Assembly: GCA_017311185.1 (NCBI GenBank)
Contig: JAESUZ010001712.1
Coordinates: forward strand, 3,286,001 to 3,350,000
Length of the DNA stretch: 64,000 bases
Source of the DNA: Proteles cristata cristata
Lineage: Eukaryota > Chordata > Mammalia > Carnivora > Hyaenidae
Direction of reading: 5' to 3'
The translations under genes and the position numbers were made by a program. How positions within the stretch are numbered: the stretch's first letter is position 1; each line of letters opens with the position of its first letter. Shown one piece after another: positions 1 through 11,754 of this stretch. The notes under the pieces are model-generated. The model searched no databases. It was given only the letters and a program-made list of their open reading frames with translations, and had not been told where the DNA came from.

Positions 1-710
1 ACAAGCAAAAAAATACAAAGTCCTGCTTTTCAATCTATTCTGAGTAAGTTGACTTACTCTATTAAGTTGACTTATTGGATTCTACCACACAGCCCCCTTA
101 TAGTGGAGCTGAACAGAGGTCCCCAAAATATATGTTGACCTTATTTGGAATTAGCATCTTTGCAGGTATAATTAAAATAAAAATCTCCAGATGCTTATAG
201 GCTGGAATGGGCCTAATATCTAATGGTAAGTGTCCCTGAAGAGACAGAAAAGGAAAAGACATCAACACAGAAGATAGGGGCATAGGAAGACAGAGTAGAG
301 ACTGCAGCAGTGTGGCCACAAGCCAGGGAGCATCAGGAGCCACAGGAAGCTGGAAGAGACAAGGAAGCATCTACCCCTAGAGCCTGGGGGAAGCATGGCC
401 CTGCTGACTTCTCAGCTACAGATGTCTGGTCTCCAGAACTCTAAGAGACTTTGTAGTAATTTACTGAGACAGCCCAAGAGAACCAATCTACACTTTGATT
501 CTTGACATCAGCTGCCTTTCTGCAATTAGAAAACTAAGGACCTGGGAGTAAGAAAAAAAAGAAACTTTAAGGTTTAAAGGAAGTGGGGAAATTTTAAATG
601 CAATTTTATCCCAGCATCCCAACTCACAGCCTCATCCCAAGAGGTCTAGCCTGTCTACATCTCCCAAAAACCTGGGTAGAAACACTTCTTCAAGAGGTCT
701 CTGGTCTTAC
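1..710 (-). other. GSDME: GSDME intron 7 (partial)
   Basis: This stretch lies downstream of the exon 7 donor and runs off the left edge. It contains an MLT1-like LTR remnant (about 105-495) and otherwise unremarkable sequence. I see no exon 8 in it. Confidence 0.75.
105..495 (+). repeat. MLT1-like (MaLR) LTR remnant
   Basis: The stretch follows the MLT1 LTR pattern in order: CCCCAAAATATATGTTGACC, TTATTTGGAATTAGCATCTT, a GGTATAATTA block, then CACAAGCCAGGGAGCATCAG, CCACAGGAAGCTGGAAGAG, CCCTGCTGAC, GGTCTCCAGAACTCTAAGAG and a terminal ACAGCCCAAGAGAACCAAT. Many substitutions make it an old, inactive solo LTR. The family is recalled from its consensus and was not searched. Confidence 0.7.
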
Positions 711-838
711 CACTTGTTCTAGGACCACAAGCAATTCTTCATCAAACAGGACCACCTGGAGAATGTTGCTAAGTGCTGTCTGTTGCTGTTCCGGCAGCTC
801 CACAAATGGATGGAAATTCCTCTCCAAGAGCAAAGTCG
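711..838 (-). CDS. GSDME: GSDME coding exon 7
   Basis: It encodes residues 287 (last two bases) to 329, including ERNFHPFVELPEQQQTAL and VVLFDEELLVVLEQV. This is the start of the C-terminal autoinhibitory domain after the cleavable linker. The acceptor is ...TTTTCACAG with exon base 1 at 838. The donor is GTG|GTAAGA, with the GT at 710-709. The exon is 128 nt and ends in phase 0, as the human exon 7 does before the deafness-linked exon 8. All residues are in frame and no lesion is seen. Exon 8 is not in the window. Confidence 0.92.
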
Positions 839-3640
839 CTGTGAAAACAGCAGAGCACACCCAGCATTATGACTGTTGTGCGTGTCTTAGAACAAGGGAC
901 AGCAGCCTTTGCTTTTTATAGTAATTGTCCTCAGTTCTTGGAAAGACACGTGCAGCAACATAGGCAGTCATGGAATTAGGAAGCAAAGGACATCAAGTTA
1001 GATACCGCCCTCCCTGCATGGTTTTCAGTAACCACTTATACTACTGCAAGAAGAAAGAAGGGGGAGAAAAAGAGGGCCACCCAGATTTGTTTCAGACTTT
1101 TTTTCTGGAAAAAACATTAAGTCTACTTTCTGGAAAAGTCTAATCAATTATTTAGACTCCTCCTTAGCATGATTTCTACAGAAGTAAGTTATCAAGGCTG
1201 CATTACTAATCATCACTCAGTACATTTGCAGGGCTTTGCAGCCGTGCAGATTCCAAAGTCCATTATTTTCCATGTCCTTTCTTCTAGTACCATGCATACT
1301 TTTATCCTTTAATATTTAATGCTTGCTTTTCAGAGAGTCTGCCACCCTATTTTTATGGCAAACACCAGCCATTTCATTTTTTCCCATTTATTATTCTTCA
1401 CCCATCCTGGAGAACAAGCAGGTACACAGGCCCCCTGGCTGGGTTACACAACATCTTCTGCAGGATGCTTGAGGCTCTCTCCTTAAAATCTTTTCTGTAT
1501 TTTTTTTTAAGACATTGAAACACTTGTAGTAAACTAAGCCCAGTGGGGATTTAAAAGCAAGATTTGATAAACCAAAGCTGTTTCATATGCAGAGATGCAT
1601 ACTCTCTCATACATAACGTACTACCTCTGCTGATGGCAAATTCAAGCACACAGTAGTCAGACAGCTCCATAGAGAGAACAGGTCACATCAGTCACTGATC
1701 CATTCAAAAACTTCCCTATAAACGCAGCTAGGTCTTTGCCAGGCCAGGCTGCACAGAAGAGCTTTCCTGGTTGGTGTAAGGTCCAAGGGCACAAAGGCCA
1801 GGCTGTTCCCCACCCTCCTCCACTTCAGGCTGACTTGAATGGCCAACTGATAGGGTAGACTGGTGGGAAAGGAAATGATAAGGAAGCTGCAGCCCATGAA
1901 TGGTCTTGTCTCTTCCCTGGAGCCCAATCTATGGCTGCAGGGCCACTCTGTTGTGTCCTAATCTACAACCATGATTAAATGGCAGCTGGAAGTTGGACCC
2001 AACTGTCTATCTCAAGGAGGTGGAGGAGTGGCCTGCAGCCCTGCAAGATGGGAGAGCCTTATCCTAAGCGTGGGCTTTCCCTAATACAAATCAAAACCAC
2101 ACTGAGATACCACCTCACGCCAGTCAGAGTGGCTAAAATGAGCAAATCAGAGAACTCTAGATGCTGGCGAGGATGTGGAGAAATGAGCACCCTCCTACAC
2201 TGTTGGTGGGAATGTAAGCTGGTACAGCCCTCTGGAAAACAGTGTGGAGGTTCCTCAAAAAATTGACAATAGAACTCCCCTATGACCCAGCAATAGCACT
2301 GCTAGGAATTTACCCAAGGGATACAGAAATGCTGATGCATAGGAGCACACGTACCCCAATGTTCATAGCAGCACTCTCCACAATAGCTAAAACATGGAAA
2401 GAGCCTAAGTGTCCATCAACGGACGAATGGATCAAGAAGATGTGGTTTATCTATACCATGGAATACTACATGGCAATGAGAAACAATGAAATCTGGCCAT
2501 GTGTAGCCACATGGATGGACCTTGAGGGTGTTATGCTGAGCGAAATAAGTCAGAGAAGGACAAATATCATATGTTTGCACGTATAGGAGGATTAGGAGGA
2601 ACTTAATGGAGGACCATGGGGGAGAAAAAGGGGGGAAATGGTGGAGGAAAGGGAGAGAGGAAAACCATGAGAGACTCTTGAATGATGAGAACACACTGAG
2701 GACTGATGGGTGTGGGGGAGGAGGGGGGAGATGGGCATGGAGGAGGGCACTTGTGGGGATGAGCACTGAGTGTTATATGGAAACCAACTTGACAATAAAC
2801 TATTTGTAAAAATAAAAAATTTTTTAAAAAATTTTAAAAAAAGAGTGGGCTTTCCCTGCCATTTCTTCCAACACTGATGCTTTTGCTACAGAAGGAGAAG
2901 TATCTTCTAGTTTGGGACTCACTGAAGCCCTATAAGTGAGTCTCTTCTTATCCTCCCAGCCAGATCATTCTGAGCTGCTTCTAGCTCTTTTTACCAAGTT
3001 CTTACCCAGTTATTTGTTTTCCCTTTTCTTTGTCCATTTCCTCTTCTGCTATATACTGCACTTCCTCTGCCTCCGCCTGCCCACACCACCAGAAGAAAAA
3101 CCAACTTTTTAAACACAAAATGCTATGAGGAATAAAAGCAATTGCTGCAGGCAAATCACAGGTACTCCCTCCTCCTCACAAGATGCAGGGCTTCAAGCCA
3201 CATAGGTAAAGGGCCCCCAAGAGAGCATTTTGCAATGCTGACGAAAGCCTTGCCTGTGTTGGCAGTGAAGGTTGGAATATAATGAAACAAATGCAGATTT
3301 TGGAATCTCTCTCTTTGCTGCTGACTAGCTACTTTTAATAGTCTGCAAGTCTTCTGTGGATACAATGAAAGAAAATGCCAAACCCCAGACTCTTTTACTC
3401 TTTTTAGTCTTCCCTCCCTTCCTCAAAATGTGGCATCAAAGACCTGAGGTTCCCTGAGATTTCACAGAGGTGGATCCTGTTGACTGGACTAGGTTTGACT
3501 TGGAAGCATTGTCCCCTCTGTTCTCAAATGCTCTCCATTAAGTCACTGAGGACTCATTGCTCCTAAAGGCCACCTCACCTCCTGAAGTACAGTGCTAAAG
3601 TAGCCTGTCAACTCACCACACCCCACCCTGCTGGCAATAC
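839..3640 (-). other. GSDME: GSDME intron 6
   Basis: The intron holds a young 5'-truncated L1 at 2083-2844. The stretches 839-2069 and 2858-3640 are low-copy intronic sequence in which I recognise no exon, RNA gene or clear repeat. Confidence 0.8.
2083..2844 (+). mobile_element. 5'-truncated young LINE-1 (ORF2 C-terminus and 3' UTR)
   Basis: This is a 762-bp insertion of an L1 3' end. It carries the ORF2 C-terminal pattern (translated [11 protein letters not shown], then [11 protein letters not shown], then KTWKEPKCPSTDEW and MEYYMAMRNNEIW), split over two frames by a frameshift near 2242-2266. A purine-rich 3' UTR with TGAGCACTGAGTGTTATATGG and an A-rich tail follow. A perfect 13-bp target duplication, GTGGGCTTTCCCT, flanks it at 2070-2082 and 2845-2857. 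The exact duplication points to a fairly recent insertion. It is not functional. Confidence 0.9.
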
Positions 3641-3802
3641 CTTGTTTTAAAACACCCAGTGGCCAATCCAGAGCAGATGGTCCCGGGCCAGCATCTGGCA
3701 TGTCCCCAAATGGAAACTCTTGAAAGGGCAGAGCGTCCACGAAGACAGTGTCACTTCTCTCAAGCTCAAAGCCACCATGCTTTCCTTGTAGGAGGCAGAA
3801 TT
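3641..3802 (-). CDS. GSDME: GSDME coding exon 6 (caspase-3 cleavage linker)
   Basis: It encodes residues 233 (two bases) to 286 plus one base of 287: the end of the N-terminal pore-forming domain and the linker. The tetrapeptide DMPD, residues 266-269, is encoded at 3704-3693. Caspase-3 cuts after its last Asp, which is Asp270 in human. The one-residue offset means the felid protein is one codon shorter upstream, most likely in this exon just before the linker, where the sequence FELERSDTVFVDALPF is variable. The acceptor is ...CATGACAG|AATTCTGC and the donor CAAG|GTATTG. The exon is 162 nt, phase 1 to phase 1. Confidence 0.95.
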
Positions 3803-4162
3803 CTGTCATGTGGGAGGAAAGGACAAGCCAGGCATAGGGTCAGCAGGGCCTTGTTGGCACATCTCAAACCCAGGTTTACTTAATAGGGAAGTGGGGTGTC
3901 AGGGGGACACATTCACTCTCTGACATCATAAACCCACTTCCTACACATTACACTATTTAATGAAAACTCAGCCACTCCCTACCAATATAGGAGAAATGGT
4001 TGTTCTCAACATAAAGTTCTCTAGTGTGTCCTCTCTGAATGGATAGGAAGCAATCTTTCCAACATCAGGTTTTCCTTAGCCTGATTTGAACAAACTGTTA
4101 AATAACAAAAATTCAACTGAGTAAATTTTTAAATGACACCATTTTGGGCCAGTGGTTTTCTT

Positions 4163-4375
4163 TTAAAAAATTTTTTTAATGTTTATTTTTTAGAGAGAGA
4201 AAGACAGAGTGTGAGCAGTGGAGGGGCAGAGAGAGAGGGAGACACCGAATCTGAAGCGGGCTCCAGGTTCTAAGCTGTCAGCATGAGCCTGACGCAGGGC
4301 TTGAACTCACGAACTGGGAGATCATGACCTGAGCCAAAGTCAGATGCTTAACCAACTGAGCCACCCAGGTGCCTC
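4163..4375 (-). mobile_element. Felid tRNA-type SINE (SINEC)
   Basis: Reverse orientation, from a poly-T start to GAGCCACCCAGGTGCC at the head. Diverged direct repeats (AGTGGTTTTCTTTT and AGTGGTGTTCTTTTT) flank it. Confidence 0.9.
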
Positions 4376-5056
4376 TAGTGGTGTTCTTTTTAATAAAACC
4401 AAATCATAAACAACTCACCATGTTTGAAACAAAAAAATTTAAATTTGATTAATAGATTTGATTTGATTGAACTGATATTAAAGTATTATTGACAACATAT
4501 TTAAGTATATGAGTGGTATGTGGTTGCAATTTTCAAGTCTTGTCTTCTCTTCATTAATAAAATACTCAACAATGAAATTTCTGCAATTATATGAATGAAT
4601 CTTTTTTTTATATATGAATGAATCTTACAAACATGATAAGTGAAAAGACCAGGCACAAATAAATGCAATTTCTATGAATCTATATAAAGACAAAAACTAG
4701 TCTTTTTTTTTTTAAAGTTTATCTTCAGGTATACTGAAATATTTATAGACAGAGCAATACAATGCCTAGGACTTGTTTTGAAATAATTGAGTGAGGTGGT
4801 CAAGTTATAGATGAAACATGAATCACCCCAGTTATTAAAGCTGGTACATGGGAGTTCATAGTATTATTATCTCTACTTTTGAACATGTATAACTTTTCCG
4901 TAATAAAAAGTTTTTTTAAATAATAAAATGTTTCCTTAAATACGTCCATATTTAAGAACCTAAGATAGTAGCTATTATGTAATAGTTATTATGTCCTTAA
5001 TAAGCAAAAATAGCCAGTGCACTTGTGAATTAGGGTTCTTTTTATGTTTCTATTTA

Positions 5057-5227
5057 AAATTTTTTAATGTTTATTTTTGAGAGAGAGAGGGAGACACAGA
5101 ATCCAAAACAGGCTTCAGGCTCTGAGCTATCAGAACAGAACCTGACATGGGGCTCAAACCCACAAACCAGGAGATTATGACCTGAGTCAAAGTCAAGATG
5201 CTTAACCGACTGAAGCACTCAGGGCCC
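5057..5227 (-). mobile_element. Felid tRNA-type SINE (SINEC), diverged
   Basis: Reverse orientation, with a shortened CT block and several changes. The flanking duplication is TTATGTTTCTATTTAAA against TTATGCTTCTATTTAA. Confidence 0.85.
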
Positions 5228-5647
5228 CTTATGCTTCTATTTAATCATTTGTGTACTTAAGCACAGGCTACAGAATAAAACTGTGGACGGCATGATGATT
5301 AGCACATAGATTTCCTTGCTTGTGGGTACTAATGACAAAGATCAAATGACTGTCTAAAGACAAATGAAACAATCCTTCATGTATGCATTCAATGGACCAA
5401 CACTCACTAGGCATCTGGAGCACCCCTGGCTTGCTGCACCCTTGGCACCAGGCACTGAGGCAGCTGAATGTGAACCAGCCTTCAGGTGTTAACTTTGCTC
5501 CCCCAGGACAGCCGGCATGACAGTTAACATAGGCTCAAACCCTGTCAGGAGCGGGGCAGGCCCCCCAGCTGGTAATTTAGGAGTCTGTGGTACCAGCACC
5601 ACTCTTGCCTGTACACACGCACAGGCCCCTGGAGATACTACCAATTC

Positions 5648-5675
5648 TTTCTTTCTTTCTTTCTTTTTTTTTTTG
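5648..5675 (+). repeat. (TTTC)n / poly-T simple repeat
   Basis: Four or five TTTC units followed by a T-run. A short microsatellite within intron 5. Confidence 0.85.
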
Positions 5676-8012
5676 GTGTTGGGCACTGTGCCAGGAGCCA
5701 GTGACATGAAAGGACTACACTCCAGGCCTCAACAATAAATATGTTACAAGTGGGAACAGACATAGCATAGGTGGTATTGGAGGGGGTGGATAGGTCCCTG
5801 AAGCCAAAAGGGCAAGAGCAGAGAGAGAACCAGAAAAAAAGTTTCTGGAATGAAGCAGTGTCTAAGGAGCCTCCTAAAGTTTCGGTAGGAATTAGCTGGG
5901 CAAAGAGGCAGAGAGCACGCCTGGAATAAGAGTGAGAGGAGTGTTCCCAGACACTGGGTTAACTCTGGCCAGATGGCTGCATCTGGAGACTAGAAGGTAG
6001 GCTGGAAACCTGCTGGGGCTGTACCCCAACGCACCTGAAGTGCAGACTTTGATTTGGGACAAAGGGAGCCCTTGAAAGGCGTTTAAGCAGGTGTGTAAAA
6101 TGACCACATTTTTATTTTTAAAGAATCATATTAGCTATAATGCTAGGAAGGAACAGATGGGGAAAGAGGCAGGGGAGCCAATTAAGAGTGTGCGCCAGGA
6201 CCTGGTGGGAGATACTACTGGGGCCAGTAGACCTGCAGACAAGTGCACTGACCTGTGAGGCCAAGTCAGGCACAGGTTCATGTCCACAGGGTATCCAGTC
6301 AGAAGTATGCACTGAAAGCACACTGGCATAATGCCTCACTGTACAAAGCACAAGGCTAAAGTTCAAAACCACAAAATGACGTTTCTGACTGGCTAGAAGA
6401 GGAGAGCTATTGGTAAAGGAAAGGGTCATGACTGAGAGAATCTCTTGGCTAGGACAGGCCACATGGTACCTCCCACAAGGGACTCAGAGGAGTCAGCCTC
6501 TACTTAAAGTTTCAGAGGACAAACAGGATCCTTGTCCAGTGTATTCTCCCCGCCCCTCGCCCAGAAGGTGGGGAGGAGACATCAGGCAGCCTCTTAAGGG
6601 CCCTTCTGGCCCCTGCAAGTCTATGTTTATGAAGCGAAATCAGAATATTCTGTGGAACACAGCTAGGGAAAAGGGAGGGGCGAGCAGAACTGGCTTAAAA
6701 ATCAGGCCATGAGTCACAGAGAATGTCGGCCGGGCCACCAGGCTGCACAGGAATGGCAGTCGGCAGTGGGAAAGGGCAATGGAGCAGGGCCTCCTAGACC
6801 AGGGTGCAGGATTTGAGCCAAAAGAACCTCCCCAATTCCCCCTGGGCACCTCTTCTCAACAGCACAAAGAGGAGTTTATTTTCAAAGGCAGCAGAAGCCA
6901 GCCCAGATAAAAGGCTGGAAATGAAATGCAAACAGGAGAGCCAGCCAGACAAGGCTGTGTCTTCCCAACCCTGTCTGAGAAGAGAGGCCCCCTGCGGGAG
7001 CGACAGAGGTCATCAGAGCTGCAAGCAGGGCAGGGCGCTGTCACCTCCTCAGAGGACAGGATGGGGACCCCCACAGGCCCCATGGCCTTGAGTGGTAGCC
7101 CCAGCCCGGTCCCCGGCCACCAGAGTTCCTGAGAGCACTCATGGGCACCCTTGGGTGCAGGCCAAGCTTTCCCAAGCCTTATAAATGTGACCCCTTGACT
7201 ACCAATCTATCTGAACAGGATAACCAGGCGGAAACATCTTAGGCTGGAGTCATGAAAGTGCATGTGGTAACATGCTGATAACAAAAACAGCAGCAACAAC
7301 CTTGTTCAAGTAGTTAGAAGTCACCCAAAGAGATGGAATAAAATCATAACAATGCCAATGAGGACACATTTAGAACCATGGCCGGAAGCCTGTAGGTCAT
7401 GATTCTTGGCATTTCTGATAGCTCACGCGTCCCTGTGGAACCTCTGTAGAACAGCATCTAAAAACCTGACACCCTCACTCTGTGTCACCTCCCTGAAATG
7501 CAGGCTGCTCCATGTGTGAAATAAAAGCCGAGTCTGCCATTGCATTCTGGGCCTCACGCGTTTCTTCTTTGACCGTCAGTTAAGGACAGTGAGTGTTCTA
7601 AGTGCCTGTACTTGTAGCTCAATGCCCTGGTTACCTCATGCGAGCCAAGTGCACACAAAAAGCTGCCTCCCGGACAACTTCCTTCTCCCTAACCTGCCAC
7701 TTCAGAGAACCAATGGGAGAAGAACAGGAGACAGCAAGACATACGTGCACGGTGTATCAGGGCACAGCTTTCAAAACTTTTCATTATGGAAAATGTGAAA
7801 TGGCACAGGAGTAGTACAACCAGCTTTGACAGCTGTCCTTTATGCCTCCTGACCCCATGCACACACCCTTTACACTCCACCCGGACCATTTTCGAAGCAA
7901 TCCACATATGTGTTACCATTTCATCTGCGAAGACTTCGGTATAAATCTCTAAAACAGGACTCTTTGTTGTAAACATAACTATAACATTACAGAGCTTACA
8001 AAGTCCATTATT

Positions 8013-8236
8013 GGGGTGCCTGGGTGGCTTAGTCGGTTAAGGGTCCGACTTTCGCTTAGGTCATGATCTCGCGGTTCGTGGGTTCGAGCCCCGCGTCAGG
8101 CTCTGTGCTGACTGCCAGCTCAGGAGCCTGGAGCCTGCTTCAGATTCTGTCTCTCCCTCTCTCTCTGACCCTCCCCTGCTCACGCTGTCTCTCTCTCTCC
8201 TAGAAATAAATAAAAATATTTATTAAAAAAAAAAAC
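8013..8236 (+). mobile_element. Young SINEC insertion (GACTGCCAGCTCAG subfamily)
   Basis: Full-length SINE with an intact tRNA-like head (B box GGTTCGTGGGTTCGAGCCCC), a GACTGCCAGCTCAG block, a CT stretch and an A-rich tail. A perfect 15-bp duplication, ACAAAGTCCATTATT, flanks it at 7998-8012 and 8237-8251. The TTTCGCTTAGGTCATG variant is shared with the copies at 15358, 38374 and 62710. Confidence 0.95.
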
Positions 8237-8514
8237 ACAAAGTCCATTATTATATTTATTCATTCATGTCCCCAAGAAGTGGTCAGTTTTCTTGGGTTCA
8301 GCACAGCCTCTTGTCAGGACAAGCAGGAAGGAGGGGCCGCGAGCATCTAAGATCAGCAAACATGAGCGACACTAAAGCCCTTGTTTTCTTCAGATGATAC
8401 AATGACCAGGAGCTCCCAGCTTTGAACACACCGGTGATCAGCAGAGCAAGGTCAAGTGGAGCATTTTTGGCTTCACGTTGTGGGGAGGGCAGGATGCTGA
8501 TGGTGATAGCATTA

Positions 8515-8700
8515 TTAACAGCTGTGCCGGGCACTTCACATGCCTCATCGCCTATAATCCTGACCTCAGCTCTGTGAGCTCTGTGACTGCAGCTCCTTTC
8601 CCCTTCCAGAGATGGAGAAGGCAGGCGTGGGGACATCCACAACTTGCCTGAGGCCTCACAGACACCACGGCCTCAGGGCCGACCCTAGTCTGTCTGACGG
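8515..8700 (-). repeat. MIR SINE remnant
   Basis: Antisense MIR pattern: GCCGGGCACTTCACATGCCTC, ATAATCCTGACCTCAGC, AGAGATGGAGAAGGCAGG, ACTTGCCTGAGGCCTCAC, CTAGTCTGTCTGAC. Ancient and strongly diverged. Confidence 0.65.
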
Positions 8701-8851
8701 CACGCCCACATCGTGAACCCTGAGCCGTGCTGGTGAAAGCTCACCCACACGGACGCCCTCCCCATGCAGCCCACCTGTCCCACCTGTCACGGGACATCCC
8801 TGCACTTCCCATCGCCCTCCCCCAACACCCGGGGCAGGAGGTGGCACTCAC

Positions 8852-8972
8852 CAAACTGGCCATCCAGTTTCACGTACAACTCGATGATGCCGTAAGCGAT
8901 GGTGGTGGGAGCCGGGATCTCCAGCACCACGTTGGTGTCCTTGATGACATTCCCGTCCTCCTTCGCGGACAC
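8852..8972 (-). CDS. GSDME: GSDME coding exon 5
   Basis: It encodes residues 193-232 plus one base of 233, from VSAKEDGNVIKDTNVVLEIP to AYGIIELYVKLDGQF. This is a conserved beta-strand stretch late in the gasdermin pore-forming domain. The acceptor is CTCACTCCCAG|GTGTCC and the donor TTTG|GTGAGT. The exon is 121 nt, phase 0 to phase 1. No lesion is seen. Confidence 0.95.
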
Positions 8973-10598
8973 CTGGGAGTGAGAGCACAGGCTGCCCCCC
9001 TGCGCTCGGACTCCCCCAGGCTTCTCTCTGCCTCCCCACTGTGGCCGGCCTGGGGCCTGGCACACAGAAACCCTGAGCAAATGCCCAAGGAAGCAAGTGG
9101 AAAGGAGGAGCCGGACGGCAGACGTAAGGATGTGATCGTTGTGGGCCTCATGATGTGATGCACATATTGGGAAGTAAATGGCCAAAGTTTTGTGGGGACA
9201 AAAAAAGTGAGATTCCGGAGTTTGGGGGATAGTGAGGCTAGGTCGACAGTACTGAATCAAAAGGATAAATGAGACAAGGTAACTTGTCATTTCCTCACGG
9301 AGGATTACGGTAACCACTGTGACAGCCGGACAATGACAGTCCCAAAGGACGTCAGCACCTGACTGGGAGAACCTAGCTAAGAGCGAGGACCTCCCAGGGG
9401 CTTCATTCCAGAGCCCTGTGGATGGCACAGTGGCTGTGCACAAGTGCAGGGGAGATGCCGGAGGGACGAGACAGGCACCAAGAGCCAGGCAGCAGAGCTC
9501 TGTGCTTCCAACACTGTTACAAGTATGACCCCTTCCCGGGACCGCCTGGGGACACCATTGCCTCAACACTGGAAATCAGAGACCCCTTTTAGCAACTGGA
9601 TCCCAGCTGGTGTGAGGACAGCCGGCTTCCTGATTCCCAGGAAGGCGCCAGGCCCGTGGTGGGGTCACCACAGGCAGAAACACCAGCAGGGGTGACCAGA
9701 GTCACCTCCCGTCAGGCCCCTCCCTCCTCGCTGCTGTCCAGCCCGCCTGCCCCAGGGAGCGTCCGCCTCCAGACCCGACCTCTGTCTCCACCTTCTTCCA
9801 AATACAACTTCCCCAGGTCCTCCGGCAAAAGCCAGAAGTTACTCCAGGAAGCAAATCTCTAAGAACAGGCACCAGGGCAAGCGGTGGAGGAAACAGTCTG
9901 GGGCTGACAGCCTCCTGTGCCACAGAAGTCTAGTGCTGGCTCCGGGATCAGCCTGGTAATAAATCTGCCTTTATTTTAATCCAGAAGTGTCTGTTTTTGT
10001 GTGTATGGAGACGTGTACTGCTCTTTACCTTCCCTAACTCAGTCCACAAAGGATTTGAGGCAAGTGATCCCAAAGAAATCATTTTGAGACCTTTGGCTCC
10101 AAGGGGCTCCAGCGGCTCTCTGTGCATCGGCCTGACCAGTGCTCCTTTGACCCATTTTCTTTTGGGGAAGGCGCCTGACCCACGGCTGCGTGGCCATTCC
10201 GAGGGTCCTACTGCCCAGCCTCGGTCTGCTTCAGAAATGGGCACAAGGGGGCCTGGTAGGAGCCAGCCCTGAAGCACACCAGCCCCTAGGGTGGCAGCCG
10301 ATGGGATGCAGGCGTGGAGCCGCCACCGCGCAAGGACAGTGCCTACCTGAGAGGGGCCCACCCGCAGGCGAGGCAGCACACCGTTTTCCAGATTTCCCTT
10401 CTAGCAACAACTGAACTAGATTTCCCTGCATGTTTCAGTTACACGAGCCAATATGTTATTTCTCATTTAAACCGACTTGAGTTGGATTTCTATTAGCTCA
10501 CTACAGAAGAGTCCTGACAATCAAAGACACAACCCCAGGAGGCCCCTGACCCCGGCCGTGACAAGCAGGACCTCCACACCCCTGGACCCGCCGCGCAC
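8973..10598 (-). other. GSDME: GSDME intron 4
   Basis: A 1.6-kb GC-rich intron (9000-10380 especially). No SINE, L1 or second gene is recognised in it. Long open stretches here reflect GC content and not coding. Confidence 0.75.
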
Positions 10599-10770
10599 CT
10601 GCACCATCTTGGTCTCGATCCCCACCATGCCGCCGCACTTCTCCTCCACCTGAACGTGCTCTGAGATCACACACTGCTGTGTCGTCACGATCTTCTGCGT
10701 CAGGACGCACAGGACCTCATTCTTCCTCTCCAGCACCTGCTGCAGCACAGGATTTCTCAGATTTATCGCT
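10599..10770 (-). CDS. GSDME: GSDME coding exon 4
   Basis: It encodes the last base of codon 135 and residues 136-192: NLRNPVLQQVLERKNEVLCV, then VTTQQCVISEHVQVEEKCGG and ending IETKMVQ. It belongs to the pore-forming domain. The acceptor is TTTCCTTTTCAG|AGCGATAAAT and the donor ATGGTGCAG|GTGCGC. The exon is 172 nt. The donor GTGCGC is weaker than the usual GTRAGT, but the exon 5 join is in phase and matches the family boundary. Confidence 0.95.
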
Positions 10771-11299
10771 CTGAAAAGGAAAACTGGCCGTGAGTGGCCT
10801 CATGCCTTGGGGGAGACGGATGCAGCCAATGAATCTTCTCTCACACAGCCGGCGGCTCAGGAGCACACAGGTCACCACCAGCATCGCTTCTTTCCTGGCC
10901 CTGAGAGAGGGGGCAGTTCAACCAGAAGGCGCAGCTCCTACTTCCCAAGGCCGCCCAGGAGCTGCTGGGCATCCACAGAAGGGCTGGCCGGTGGGGGCCG
11001 GGGGCGGGGGGGGGTCAGGGGGCTCCCTACCAAACAGCAGCACTGGCTGCCAAGGATGAGGAAAAGAAACCCAACTAGTGTGGGGGCTGCCAGCCACCTG
11101 TTTTCCATGCTGGGAAGCAGCTTTGTCATCTCCTCAGTGGCTGAGGGCCTGCAGCCATCATGGAAAATACGGGATTACAGGGGGATGCTGACCAGTCCCG
11201 TAGATTGGATGGGGGGGTAGGGGAGGCGGGGGCTTCCTGGATTTGAAATAATGAGGAACTTCTTAACCTGTCTGGGAAGGACACAGAATCTTAGGAGGA

Positions 11300-11390
11300 G
11301 TTTTATGCCATTTTACAGATGAGGAAACTGAAGCCAGGTCGACCTGGCCTGCTCGGGGTCCCCTAGCACAGACTTGGGGCTCCTCTGCGG
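11300..11390 (-). repeat. MIR core remnant
   Basis: Contains CATTTTACAGATGAGGAAAC followed by TGAAGCCAGG, the antisense core of a MIR element. Confidence 0.65.
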
Positions 11391-11754
11391 CTCCTCTGGA
11401 GAATTTCTGGGACAAGCTAAATTGTCCTTGTGCAGGAGAGAGGCTTCCAGCTCAGAGGTAAACAACGAAATAACCCTGTGGAGCTCTCCTCTGACACGAC
11501 ACTGCTAGGAGGTGGACAGGCAAGGATCTAATGAGAGTCCATATTGACACAGGAACAATTACAGTGTTCATCTTGAGCTTTTTAAATACTTCAAGGCTGA
11601 TACCCGAGGAAACTCAGCAGCACCTCTAACCGCACACAGGGGAGGCTCACCCCGATGCAGGGCAAACAGATTCTCCAGGGTTCAGAAAGTGTCCTCAGAA
11701 CAGGAGTGAGTGAGTAGTTGGTAAGGTCCTATCTCCATGTGAAAAGCTGCCCCT

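Larger units (their letters stand above)
3803..8851 (-). other. GSDME: GSDME intron 5
   Basis: The intron contains SINEs at 4163-4375, 5057-5227 and 8013-8236, and a MIR at about 8515-8700. AT-rich single-copy sequence fills 4380-5040. GC-richer sequence fills 5700-7560, where 5720-6200 vaguely resembles an ancient CR1/L2 LINE (about GGGAGCCCTTGAAAGGCGTT). A TTTC microsatellite lies at 5648-5675. No exon is recognised. Confidence 0.75.

Noticed and set aside
8013..8110. tRNA-gene-like head with A and B boxes
   Set aside because: It is the tRNA-derived head of a SINE, followed by the SINE body and tail and repeated throughout the window.
8727..9569. A 260-codon minus-strand frame containing GSDME exon 5
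   Set aside because: Only 8852-8972 matches gasdermin E. The splice sites at both ends show the rest is intron read-through.
9400..10430. Open frames on both strands of intron 4
   Set aside because: GC-rich intron without domains, splice logic or similarity to known proteins that I recognise.
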